12,854 nt of DNA. It comes from an uncultured Ignavibacteria bacterium (GTDB taxonomy: Bacteria; Bacteroidota; Ignavibacteria; Tepidaquicellales; Tepidaquicellaceae). The stretch covers positions 1-12,854 of the forward strand of contig CALEVL010000013.1 of assembly GCA_937924675.1 (NCBI GenBank), given 5' to 3'. The notes beneath the pieces are model-generated. The model did no database searches. It saw only the letters and a list, made by a program, of their open reading frames with translations, and was not told where the DNA came from. Every line of letters begins with the position of its first letter. Positions within the stretch are counted from its first letter, which is position 1. Both the position numbers and the translations under genes were made by a program. Of the stretch, positions 1-6,650 are shown piece by piece.

Positions 1-90
1 GAAGACGGGTCGAAGCATGAGCCTGCTTGCCCGGCGAAGACGGGTCGAAGCATGAGCCTGCTTGCCCGGCGAAGACGGGTCGAAGCATGA
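1..90. repeat. 35-bp tandem repeat, two full copies and one partial, cut by the window edge
   Basis: The unit begins GAAGACGGGTCGAAGCATGA and ends GCTTGCCCGGC. Copies occupy 1-35 and 36-70 and are identical; a third copy matches only its first 20 bases (71-90) and then diverges. There are no spacers, so this is a tandem array and not CRISPR. Within a unit AAGCA and TGCTT can pair around a 6-nt loop, with GGG and CCC able to extend the stem. CCCG and CGGG can pair across unit junctions as an alternative fold. The array is much richer in G+C than the flanking DNA. It continues to the left edge, so its total length is unknown. No gene is supported here. Confidence 0.9.
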
Positions 91-130
91 TGAATATTGT
101 TCATATCCGATGAGTTCCCACGGACCTTAA

Positions 131-175
131 GACCCACCCCCCGACCCCCTCCAAGGGAGGGGGAGATCAGACTGC
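131..175 (+). repeat. GC-rich REP-like palindromic element, copy 1
   Basis: The element starts GACCCACCCCCCGACC. It contains a hairpin in which CCCCCTCC pairs with GGAGGGGG around a 3-nt AAG loop, and ends GGAGATCAGACTGCAT. The same 45-bp module recurs in the same orientation at 916-960 with a few substitutions, and inverted at 246-278. The G/C-rich composition contrasts sharply with the surrounding AT-rich DNA. It can be translated in several frames into proline/glycine-rich peptides, but these are repeat artefacts. I infer a dispersed intergenic palindromic repeat. Confidence 0.85.
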
Positions 176-245
176 ATCAGATGAAGAAGCCATTCCATAA
201 ACAAATCTATTTCATCAAAACCTCTTCTACTTTGACGAAAGAAAA

Positions 246-278
246 TCCCCCTCCTTGGAGGGGGTCGGGGGGTGGGTC
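246..278 (-). repeat. GC-rich REP-like palindromic element, copy 2, inverted
   Basis: Read on the minus strand this is GACCCACCCCCCGACC, then CCCCTCCAAGGAGGGGG. It equals the first 34 bases of copy 1 except for one missing G in the hairpin loop region. Copies 1 and 2 thus form a head-to-head inverted pair separated by about 80 bp and could pair with each other into a long stem of over 30 bp. The copy lacks the trailing GATCAGACTGCAT segment seen in copies 1 and 3. Confidence 0.85.
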
Positions 279-349
279 TCAGAAAAAATCCGAATATTGA
301 AACAACGCCTTCTTCATTATCGACCGAAAAAAGGGATGGGTCATTCACA

Positions 350-400
350 ATGCAAGAAATTAAAACAAATCATAAGGCAGCTCTTATTCACATATCATAG
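350..400 (+). pseudogene. Possible 5' remnant of an MNT-type nucleotidyltransferase gene (fragment 1)
   Basis: An ATG at 350 opens a 16-codon frame reading MQEIKTNHKAALIHIS and then TAG. It resembles the frame starting at 981 (MIQGIQRNDVAALCHCC), and both are preceded by a GGGTCAT motif. The pattern M-(I)-Q-x-I-x-x-N-x-x-AAL-x-H is like the N-terminus of small MNT-type nucleotidyltransferases, which usually continue into a V-K-x-L-x-x-FGS motif. No such motif is present here. The following bases to 499 contain no convincing gene, although a shifted frame (about 406-520) shows a very weak likeness to the later part of such a protein. This identification rests on short matches and is tentative. 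Confidence 0.3.
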
Positions 401-499
401 ACTTGCTCGACTCAAAGCTGCAGATTATTTTTGCCATGATGCTTCAAAAGATAGAATGCCAAACTGCAAACTTCAACTTGATTAAACTCAACGATAACT

Positions 500-964
500 A
501 TGCCGATTCAAAATTCAAATTCCGGAAAACGTCGGATTATTCTTCCTTACAACAAAGCACTGAGAGAACTTGCCCGCAAACTTAGAAAGAATATGACACA
601 GTCCGAGAAACTCCTTTGGAACGAACTCAAAGGAAACAAGATCTACGGGTTCGACTTCGACAGACAAAGGCCTATAGATAATTATATAGTTGATTTCTAC
701 TGCAAAGATCTAATGCTTGCAATCGAGATTGATGGCATTGTCCATGACAACGAAGAGGCAATAGAAAATGACAAAGAAAGACAGGAAAAACTGGAGTCAC
801 TTAGTGTAAGATTTCTCAGGTTCAATGAGGAAGAACTGATAAAAGACTTGGATAACGTAGTACAAACAATTTCAAACTGGATCGAATCTAATGCCGGCGA
901 TCAACCCGGCATCAAGACCCACCCCCCGACTCTCTCCAAGGGAAAGGGAGATCAGACTGTATAA
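500..964 (+). CDS. DUF559 family endonuclease-like protein
   Basis: This is a 154-residue protein of the DUF559 family (COG2852), distantly related to Vsr-like and PD-(D/E)XK nucleases. Visible family features are the N-terminal LPYNKALRELARKLRKNMT segment (residues 15-33), SEKLLWNELK (35-44), FDRQRPIDNYIVDFYC (53-68) and LAIEIDG (73-79). D65, E76 and D78 are candidate metal ligands, and H82 follows. A basic VRFLRF strand lies at 103-108. Most family members end soon after this core. Here the last 17 or so residues (IKTHPPTLSKGKGDQTV) are encoded by palindromic element copy 3, so the tail is probably not functional sequence. The ATG at 500 was chosen as the first in frame before the conserved core; no clear ribosome binding site is visible. 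The substrate is unknown. The family is often annotated as an endonuclease, but cleavage is inferred. Confidence 0.88.
   Translation: MPIQNSNSGKRRIILPYNKALRELARKLRKNMTQSEKLLWNELKGNKIYGFDFDRQRPIDNYIVDFYCKDLMLAIEIDGIVHDNEEAIENDKERQEKLESLSVRFLRFNEEELIKDLDNVVQTISNWIESNAGDQPGIKTHPPTLSKGKGDQTV
916..960 (+). repeat. GC-rich REP-like palindromic element, copy 3, at the 3' end of the DUF559 gene
   Basis: The element starts GACCCACCCCCCGAC and ends AGATCAGACTGTAT, the same module as copy 1 at 131-175. The central hairpin is CTCTCC / GGAAAG instead of CCCCCTCC / GGAGGGGG, so its stem is weakened. It supplies the last codons and nearly reaches the stop of the DUF559 gene. Copies 1 and 3, in direct orientation, bracket the gene. 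Confidence 0.85.
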
Positions 965-980
965 GGGGCGGGTCATCTTT

Positions 981-1124
981 ATGATTCAAGGAATTCAAAG
1001 AAATGATGTTGCAGCTCTTTGTCACTGCTGCCAAAATACATACATTTATATCCTGAAACTATTTCGATACTTTGCGGTAAAATTCTTTTATATGAGTGAA
1101 CTTGTTTTAAGCAACATTAGTTAA
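981..1124 (+). pseudogene. Possible 5' remnant of an MNT-type nucleotidyltransferase gene (fragment 2)
   Basis: A frame of 47 codons starts ATG at 981 and stops TAA at 1122-1124. Its first 17 residues (MIQGIQRNDVAALCHCC) resemble fragment 1 at 350 and the N-terminus of small nucleotidyltransferases. The next part (YIYILKLFRYFAVKFFYMSE) sits where such proteins carry L-x-LFGS and downstream aspartates, but here G and S of FGS would be R and Y and the catalytic D-x-D is absent. It is much shorter than the usual 90-110 residues. I read it as a decayed fragment, not an active enzyme. The alternative is a chance ORF. Confidence 0.3.
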
Positions 1125-1132
1125 TCTGCTGT

Positions 1133-2425
1133 ATGTCAATCTGGAATAGAATCCTCTTTTTTACGATAGTTTTCTCGGTATTTTTCGGACTGCAGTTTCT
1201 GGTTTACAGAACCTTCAGAAATTTCATTGCCGAAAAATCCGGAAATAGCTCAAAATTCAAACTGTTTGCGGTCATTCCGTTCGTTTTGTTCAATCTGCCA
1301 TTTATTTACATCATTGCCAACGGATTCAGCACTAAAAATATACCTCCTGATATTTTCAAGTTTGTCTTTCTCCCGTTTTATATTTTTCAGGGAGCAGTCA
1401 TCTTCATTGGTTTGTATTTGCTGATCGGAAAGCTGATTAAAGCGCCGTTCACAATACCCCTTTGGATAATGAAGAAATTTGAATGGTTTAAAACAAAGTA
1501 TGAGGCCTTTACAGAGAAAAAGCCCGTACAGAATTTTGACAGGTCCCGAAGAGCATTTGTAAGATCTTCCGCAGCGTTGGTTTCAGGATATGCTTTTGTT
1601 GGTGCTACAGCCGGTGTTATTGCCAGTGATGATTTCGAAGTGACTGATATGCCGCTCAAGATCAACAACCTGCCCCCGGAGCTGGACGGAACAACGATCA
1701 CATTGATCAGTGATATTCATTCAGGTCCGTACATGAAGGAGAACCTGATGTCAAAGTATGTGGAAGCTATCAATAATATCGGTTCTGATTTAGTAATGAT
1801 TCCAGGTGATCTGACCAATTCAAATACTTCAGAAGCACTTTCACTTGCAAATGCATTCAAAAGGATAGAGGCAAAGCATGGAGTTTATGCTTCTCTCGGC
1901 AATCATGATTATTTTTCCGATGCTAATTACATAACTGAAGTCATTACTAACGAGTCTCCCATAAAAATATTAAGAAACAGCAGTTCTTTGATCAGCATCA
2001 ATGGCAAGGACCTGCTGGTTATGGGTTCTGAGGATACAAGACAAAGCGGAGGAAACCTTGACCCTGTTCTTATGCGGCATTTTGAGAAAACACTCAAAAA
2101 TACAGAAGATGAGATGCTCAAAGCCGGAAAGGATTTCAGCAAGATTCCAAAGATCCTGTTGTTTCATAAGCCTTACTTCTTCGATCAGATGAGTGATAAA
2201 GGAATTGACCTTATGCTGAGCGGACATACTCACGGAGGTCAGGTTGTTCTTGCCAGATTTGGCGATGTTAACTTGTCATTCGCCGGAGCTGTGAGCAAGT
2301 ACATCAGCGGGCTATATGAAATTGGAAGTTCCAAGATGTATGTATCAAGAGGAATTGGGAATGTAGCACTTCCGATCAGGTTCAACTGCAGTCCGGAAAT
2401 CACAAAGATCACACTTAGAGCATGA
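1133..2425 (+). CDS. Membrane-anchored calcineurin-like metallophosphoesterase (YkuE-like)
   Basis: This is a 430-residue protein with hydrophobic segments near residues 5-26, 43-63 and 76-100, then a fourth at 146-164. The C-terminal half carries the complete two-metal phosphoesterase signature: D194-I-H196, G225-D226, G256-N-H-D259, H345, and G364-H-T-H367 followed by GGQ. These are the usual ligands for a dinuclear metal centre. The fourth hydrophobic segment follows a twin-arginine-like motif, S138-R-R-A-F-V-R144. Bacillus subtilis YkuE, a member of this family, is a Tat substrate. I infer that the catalytic domain faces the periplasm, anchored by the helices. Substrate is not evident; phospholipid or lipid-A-precursor-type phosphodiesters are only possibilities. 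The first ATG was taken although no ribosome binding site is obvious. The gene overlaps the next by 4 bp, suggesting co-transcription. Confidence 0.9.
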   Translation: MSIWNRILFFTIVFSVFFGLQFLVYRTFRNFIAEKSGNSSKFKLFAVIPFVLFNLPFIYIIANGFSTKNIPPDIFKFVFLPFYIFQGAVIFIGLYLLIGKLIKAPFTIPLWIMKKFEWFKTKYEAFTEKKPVQNFDRSRRAFVRSSAALVSGYAFVGATAGVIASDDFEVTDMPLKINNLPPELDGTTITLISDIHSGPYMKENLMSKYVEAINNIGSDLVMIPGDLTNSNTSEALSLANAFKRIEAKHGVYASLGNHDYFSDANYITEVITNESPIKILRNSSSLISINGKDLLVMGSEDTRQSGGNLDPVLMRHFEKTLKNTEDEMLKAGKDFSKIPKILLFHKPYFFDQMSDKGIDLMLSGHTHGGQVVLARFGDVNLSFAGAVSKYISGLYEIGSSKMYVSRGIGNVALPIRFNCSPEITKITLRA

Positions 2426-3024
2426 TGAAGATAGAAAAGATATTACTCGCATCAGGTAACCGTAACAAGTATGATGAACTCAGGTCAAAGTTAAGCGGGC
2501 TAAGCGGAATTGAGCTCTTGTCACCGCTGATGTTTGGCATAACACTTGACGTGGATGAGAGCGGAACATCTCTCGATGAAAACTCAGCACTAAAAGCTGA
2601 TGCCTTTTTCAAACTCCTGCGAATTCCTGCATTGGCTGATGACACAGGGCTTTTTGTTAATGCACTTGGAGGCAAGCCGGGAGTCTATTCGGCTCGTTAT
2701 TCCGGAGAGGATGCAACTTATGAAAGCAACAGAAAGAAATTGCTGAGTGAGTTAAAGGATGCTACAGACCGTAGAGCTGAATTCCGCACAGTTATTTGTC
2801 TGGCTGCGTCAGATGAGGAGAAATATTTTTTTGAAGGAATTTGCAGCGGTAATATTATTGATTCTGAAAAAGGCAATGCAGGTTTTGGATATGATGCACT
2901 ATTTGTTCCCAACGGTTATGACAAGACCTTTGCCGAAATGAATGCCGAGATGAAGAATGAGATCTCACACAGAGCGAGAGCTTTGGACAAGCTGATTTCA
3001 TTCATAGAGAAGCAAAATGTTTAG
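2422..3024 (+). CDS. rdgB: RdgB/HAM1 family XTP/dITP pyrophosphatase
   Basis: This is a 200-residue protein of the usual family length. It hydrolyses non-canonical purine nucleoside triphosphates (dITP, XTP, ITP) to monophosphate and pyrophosphate, cleaning the nucleotide pool in the cytoplasm. Family motifs are all present: S11-G-N-x-x-K16 for triphosphate binding, E53-N-S-A-L-K, D73-D-T-G-L-F with ALGGKPGVYSARYSGE following, G154-F-G-Y-D158, T169-F-A-E172 and S182-H-R184. D73/D74 and E53 are candidate Mg ligands and catalytic residues. The start codon lies in an ATGATGA overlap with the upstream stop. ATG at 2422 gives a 4-bp overlap and ATG at 2425 a 1-bp overlap; both are in frame, and either implies translational coupling. 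The stop codon is immediately followed by the 3' end of an opposite-strand tRNA gene. Confidence 0.96.
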   Translation: MMKIEKILLASGNRNKYDELRSKLSGLSGIELLSPLMFGITLDVDESGTSLDENSALKADAFFKLLRIPALADDTGLFVNALGGKPGVYSARYSGEDATYESNRKKLLSELKDATDRRAEFRTVICLAASDEEKYFFEGICSGNIIDSEKGNAGFGYDALFVPNGYDKTFAEMNAEMKNEISHRARALDKLISFIEKQNV

Positions 3025-3096
3025 TACCCCGTAGAAGATTCGAACTTCTAAAAACAGATCCGTAGTCTGTTGGTTTATCCATTAGCCTAACGGGGC
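3025..3096 (-). tRNA. tRNA-Arg (anticodon ACG)
   Basis: The minus strand folds into a 72-nt cloverleaf. The acceptor GCCCCGT pairs with ACGGGGT, with G-T as the first pair and A as discriminator. The anticodon stem ACAGA/TCTGT encloses loop CTACGGA, giving anticodon ACG at 3061-3063 (Arg, CGN codons after A34 deamination). The T stem AGAAG/CTTCT encloses TTCGAAT, and the variable loop is four T. The D arm GGCT...AACC contains TGG in its loop but has one C-A mismatch. CCA is not encoded; the next bases are CTA, the antisense of the rdgB TAG stop. The gene is convergent with and directly abuts rdgB. The weak first pair and D-stem mismatch leave slight doubt about full function. Confidence 0.82.
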
Positions 3097-3128
3097 GAAT
3101 AATTGTGTGGGCAATTTAGCCCAATTGT

Positions 3129-3157
3129 CGCATAACTTAAAGTGAAAATATTGTCAA
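3129..3157 (-). promoter_or_regulatory. Candidate promoter for tRNA-Arg
   Basis: On the minus strand a perfect TTGACA (3157-3152) is followed after 17 bases by TATGCG (3134-3129), a weak match to TATAAT. Transcription would start around 3121, about 25 nt before the tRNA. The leader would contain a small hairpin, TGGGC/GCCCA (3123-3108), over a 6-nt loop. The -10 matches only half of the consensus, and the -35 element overlaps the start region of the divergent hydrolase gene, so this call is tentative. Confidence 0.4.
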
Positions 3158-3173
3158 CTTTCTTCCAACTTCT

Positions 3174-3815
3174 TTGAAAATCACCGAAGCAACTCTGAAA
3201 GTATCCAGGACAGCGAGCTACAGCATTAATACTCCTGACAAACCAATAAGCACAGTCGTATTTGTAATTCATGGTTATGCACAACTCTCGCGGGATTTCA
3301 TTTCTGAATTTTCATTCCTCGAAGACGGTTCAACACTGATCATTGCACCGGAAGGACTTTCACGATTCTATTCCAAAAATAAGATCGGCGCATCGTGGAT
3401 GACAAAGGAGCAACGCGAGCATGAGATTTCAGACTATGTAAATTATCTTGACAAACTTGAGGCGGAGTTATCCACAAAGAATGAACTTGCAGATGCGGGC
3501 AGATTCGTACTCGGATTCTCCCAGGGTGTTCACACTGCTGTGAGATGGTTTACAGAAAGTGAGTACGACCATTCCGGATTAATACTCTGCTCATCAGATT
3601 TTCCGGCTGATGCTGATTTCAGGAAATTGATCACCCGGCTAGGAAACGGGAAAATCAAATACATTCAGGGCAAGAGTGATGATATTACCGGCATCAGAAC
3701 TTTTGAAAAATCAAGCGCATTGCTTGAATCAAATTCAGTACCCTTCACAAAGATTTTTTTCGATGGAAAACATGAGATCGACCCTGATTCAGTTATTGAG
3801 GCATTAAAAAAATAA
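3174..3815 (+). CDS. Alpha/beta hydrolase, carboxylesterase/phospholipase type (YpfH-like)
   Basis: This is a 213-residue protein of the small serine esterase group (Abhydrolase_2, COG0400). Visible features are the oxyanion segment VIHGYAQ (31-37), APEG (58-61), the nucleophile elbow G114-F-S116-Q-G118, a candidate acid D169 in QGKSDD, and H200 in GKHEID. This gives a full Ser-Asp-His triad. No signal peptide is seen, so it is likely cytoplasmic. The substrate is unknown; esters of short acyl chains are typical of the family. The start is TTG at 3174. The frame is closed upstream by TAA at 3138-3140 with no ATG or GTG between, and the protein's first beta strand begins just after. No Shine-Dalgarno is visible. 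It is divergent from the tRNA and about 150 bp from rdgB. Confidence 0.88.
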   Translation: MKITEATLKVSRTASYSINTPDKPISTVVFVIHGYAQLSRDFISEFSFLEDGSTLIIAPEGLSRFYSKNKIGASWMTKEQREHEISDYVNYLDKLEAELSTKNELADAGRFVLGFSQGVHTAVRWFTESEYDHSGLILCSSDFPADADFRKLITRLGNGKIKYIQGKSDDITGIRTFEKSSALLESNSVPFTKIFFDGKHEIDPDSVIEALKK

Positions 3816-4159
3816 GCTCATAAAATGTTTTCCACACGCGTCAGCCTGCCACTTGGTGGAGTCTAGGGTGTTCTTCCGGGACTCTTGCGATAAAAAGTTT
3901 ACAGATAATTGCCCTCAAAATGGAAATTGCAAAAAGGATCACTTGTTGAAACTGCAATATTGCTGAGGTTTTTGCATTTCGTCGTAGGCGAACGGTTGAA
4001 CTAAGCTAATGATTTGACAAGCATCATTTTGCGTCAGAGTTCAAAAGAGCATAGTAACTCCGTCAGAGACATATTGATCATGGGCATTGCCCGTCTAATT
4101 GTATTAAGAATAGGTTATCATTCTTCGATTCTATAATAGCTGTTTTAAATTTTATATTT
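3816..4159. other. Intergenic region with hairpins and short repeats, no gene seen
   Basis: No coding frame is convincing in this stretch between two convergent genes. Near 3830-3890 there is a GC-richer island holding CCAC-TTG-GTGG and GAGTC/GACTC pairings. At 4032-4039 and 4061-4068 the octamer CGTCAGAG is repeated directly 29 bp apart. A short GGGC-ATT-GCCC hairpin follows at 4082-4092. The composition and repeats suggest remnants of dispersed intergenic repeats, but I cannot name the family. Confidence 0.5.
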
Positions 4160-4196
4160 ATTCCGGCAGCACTTTAACTAAAAGAACTGCCGGAAT
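4160..4196 (-). terminator. Hairpin terminator downstream of the T9SS-secreted protein gene
   Basis: ATTCCGGCAG (4160-4169) and CTGCCGGAAT (4187-4196) form a perfect 10-bp inverted repeat with a 17-nt loop, starting 11 bp past the stop codon on the minus strand. In that direction it is followed by a T- and A-rich tail (TAAATATAAAATTTAAAA) and not a pure T run. Position and stem strength support termination of the minus-strand gene. The symmetrical stem could also stop transcription coming from the hydrolase gene. Confidence 0.7.
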
Positions 4197-4206
4197 TCAT
4201 TCTTCG

Positions 4207-6471
4207 TTATTTCAAAAGTGTCATTTTCTTAATTGCAGTAAAATTATCTGTTTCAAGTTTATAAAAATATATCCCCGAAGTAAGTTTGTTACCATCAAAA
4301 CTGACACTATAGTATCCAGCTTCCTGATTTGAATTCACAAGAATAGCAACTTCTTTGCCTATGATGTCATAGACTTTTAAAGAAACAATGCTGCCGGTCT
4401 TTAGTTGATAGCTTATTACTGTTACAGGATTAAATGGATTAGGATAGTTCTGTGACAAATTATATTCAGACGGAACACCTATTTCAATCTCATTCTGCAG
4501 CTCATGATATTCAAAGTTTCCGTTGAAGTCAATTTGTTTCAGCCTGTATTTGTATTTTCCTGAGTTCAGATTTCTGTCAGTAAAAGTATAGCTGACAGGA
4601 TTTGAAACTGTTCCGTTTCCCTCAACATAGCCAACCTTTGACCAGTTTTCATTTGTAAACCCGCTAAGCGAGGCAAGTCTTTCTATGTCAAAACCTGAGT
4701 TGTTGATTTCGGATGAAGTCGTCCAGTTTAAATTAACAGTGTGGTTGTGTACATTTGCAGTAAACGATTCCAGCTCTACCGGTAACGGATCATCAACATA
4801 AACATGTAAATGACAGAGTACGCCGGTACCGTCTCGATAATATAATACAAAATGTCCGCCAACACTTCCTGAACTTATTACTAAAGAATCATTTGTATTT
4901 GATCCTAAATATGCAGCAGCTGTCGCTCCGTAATTTGACAGCGTCCAGAATCCTCCCGGTAGATTAGACATATATGTTGTAACAGAATTAATCGGCACAT
5001 TTGTCGGACCCGATATTGCGCACTGATGTGAGCTTTGATTCATTAATATTGATATATCATTTAACGAGCCTATTGAACTACCCCGTGTATTATTAACTGC
5101 GATATCAATATCTCCATCATTATCAAAATCAGACGATGCAAGGTTCACAGTAAAGCTTCCGGCATCTGAGCTGTATGTCTCTGCAAATGAGCCTGCTCCA
5201 TTATTAATAAATGTCTTCACATCATTTCCTGATCCGGATGAATAAACAATATCCAGATCTCCGTCAGCATCATAATCACCCGGGAAATAATCATTATCAT
5301 AGCCGGCTAAAAATGAAGTCGAATAAGTTCCTGTTCCGTCATTGTTAAAAATGACTTTGTAACTCGGAATATCAATATCTCCGTCGCCATTAAAGTCTGC
5401 ACTTCTGTTTGAACTCAGATGGGTAACCTCCGGCAGTGCCTGAAATAAAGTAAAACCCGCATTGCCGTCATTTTTGAATGTAACTAATCTGGTATCCGGT
5501 GAATTTGAAACAAAAACTGTAATATCAAGATCTCCGTCTTTATCTATATCACCTATTGACATTCCAGCTGCATGAGAAAATCCTGTAGAAAGAGAATATC
5601 TTGTTATATTTCCGGACCCATCATTTAGAAAGTAATTTACAGTTGCAAATGCCCAGCTAAGCACAATATCAAGATCGCCGTCTCCGTCAAGATCACCTGT
5701 CTCGCCGCCGATTCCTCCGCCTCTGACAGTACTGTATCTTGCAAAATTCCCTGAGCCGTCATTTTTATAAATAACTAAACTATCTAATAAGAAAGTAGTA
5801 GTTGAAAGCGAGAGGGAGAAATCCAGATCACCATCATTATCATAATCTCCCAAAACTAAACCATTTACATGATCAATTCCGGGAAATGTATTGAATCTCT
5901 GCGATTTTATAAAATTACCGCTTCCGTCATTTTTATAGATATAAACATCAGGCGCATAAGAGCATGTCAGAATATCAGCATCGCCGTCATTATCAATGTC
6001 GCCTGTCTGTATCTGATTGCCACTAGCCGGACCGATCGTGTCAATTATAAATGATTCTACGAACTGACCCGTTCCTCCGGAGGCTTTAACAATAAACATC
6101 CAAGTATATGGAGTTATTGAAACATTTGATGAAGATTTTACACCTGCGGAGAGTATTACATGAACCTTCTCACCGGTTTTAAAATCTGCAGACGGATTTA
6201 TTGTAGCAGTAAATGTAATTCCGTTATAGCTGATACCTGCACTCTTAAGTCCAGTCTGAAGACCAAAGACTTTAATATTAGAACTGTTAATAGTTGAGGC
6301 ATCCATCGCTTCACTGAATACAACCTGGATGTCAGTTGATTTACTGACATTATTTGAATTCATAACAGGCGAAGTAGATGTTACAGTAGGAGCAGAATTG
6401 CTTGTATTTATTCGTCCAGTAAACATTATTACAAATGAAAGAATAAACAATTTGAAATTTAAGTTTCTCAT
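4207..6471 (-). CDS. Secreted Ig + seven-bladed FG-GAP propeller protein with T9SS sorting domain
   Basis: This is a 754-residue protein. Residues 1-27 look like a Sec signal peptide with a hydrophobic core at 8-18. An SbsA-type Ig domain follows (about 28-130). Seven FG-GAP/VCBS calcium loops of the D-x-D-x-D-G-D-x-D type start at D158, D209, D260, D308, D359, D399 and D448; seven such blades are the number in integrin-like propellers. A PKD-like domain (about 483-560, C484 and C553), an Fn3-like stretch (565-660) and a T9SS type A sorting domain (about 668-754, NYPNPFNP then a GIYFYKL-type beta motif) complete it. The sorting domain implies export through the outer membrane by T9SS and surface attachment or release. 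A ribosome binding site AAGGA lies 8 nt before the ATG. The role, such as adhesion or ligand binding, is inferred from architecture only. Confidence 0.95.
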   Translation of the reverse strand: MRNLNFKLFILSFVIMFTGRINTSNSAPTVTSTSPVMNSNNVSKSTDIQVVFSEAMDASTINSSNIKVFGLQTGLKSAGISYNGITFTATINPSADFKTGEKVHVILSAGVKSSSNVSITPYTWMFIVKASGGTGQFVESFIIDTIGPASGNQIQTGDIDNDGDADILTCSYAPDVYIYKNDGSGNFIKSQRFNTFPGIDHVNGLVLGDYDNDGDLDFSLSLSTTTFLLDSLVIYKNDGSGNFARYSTVRGGGIGGETGDLDGDGDLDIVLSWAFATVNYFLNDGSGNITRYSLSTGFSHAAGMSIGDIDKDGDLDITVFVSNSPDTRLVTFKNDGNAGFTLFQALPEVTHLSSNRSADFNGDGDIDIPSYKVIFNNDGTGTYSTSFLAGYDNDYFPGDYDADGDLDIVYSSGSGNDVKTFINNGAGSFAETYSSDAGSFTVNLASSDFDNDGDIDIAVNNTRGSSIGSLNDISILMNQSSHQCAISGPTNVPINSVTTYMSNLPGGFWTLSNYGATAAAYLGSNTNDSLVISSGSVGGHFVLYYRDGTGVLCHLHVYVDDPLPVELESFTANVHNHTVNLNWTTSSEINNSGFDIERLASLSGFTNENWSKVGYVEGNGTVSNPVSYTFTDRNLNSGKYKYRLKQIDFNGNFEYHELQNEIEIGVPSEYNLSQNYPNPFNPVTVISYQLKTGSIVSLKVYDIIGKEVAILVNSNQEAGYYSVSFDGNKLTSGIYFYKLETDNFTAIKKMTLLK

Positions 6472-6479
6472 GATTTGTT

Positions 6480-6485
6480 TCCTTT
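6480..6485 (-). promoter_or_regulatory. Ribosome binding site of the T9SS-secreted protein gene
   Basis: On the minus strand AAAGGA precedes the ATG at 6471 by 8 nt. It supports this start, which also places a clean signal peptide at the N-terminus. Confidence 0.65.
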
Positions 6486-6548
6486 AATTTTAGTTTCTCA
6501 ATAAACGCATGTGAAATTTTCAACTCCAGTTCTCCTTAACGAATCTTG

Positions 6549-6588
6549 TTAACGTCCTAATTTCCTGGTTCCATTCATTTATCCTCCT
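6549..6588 (-). other. Perfect Shine-Dalgarno followed by a 9-codon open frame in the leader
   Basis: On the minus strand AGGAGG (6588-6583) lies 4 nt before ATG at 6578, which opens MNGTRKLGR and stops TAA at 6549. A second ATG at 6574 lies 8 nt from the same site and reads five codons. It lies about 80 nt upstream of the start of the T9SS-secreted protein gene. Such a strong site is unusual in this window. It may be a leader peptide, the remnant of a lost gene start, or chance. Confidence 0.3.
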
Positions 6589-6650
6589 GTTTACTTTTAA
6601 AATTTTTCCCTTAATTCTCTTGCATTAACTTCTCTTAATCCGCCGAGTAG

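Noticed and set aside
1..90. CRISPR array at the left edge
   Set aside because: The 35-bp units are contiguous without spacers.
97..348. Short Pro/Gly-rich frames on both strands
   Set aside because: They are translations of the palindromic elements and have no independent coding support.
1387..2233. Minus-strand frames of 71-104 codons opposite the metallophosphoesterase
   Set aside because: They are shadows of a gene whose plus-strand product has all catalytic motifs.
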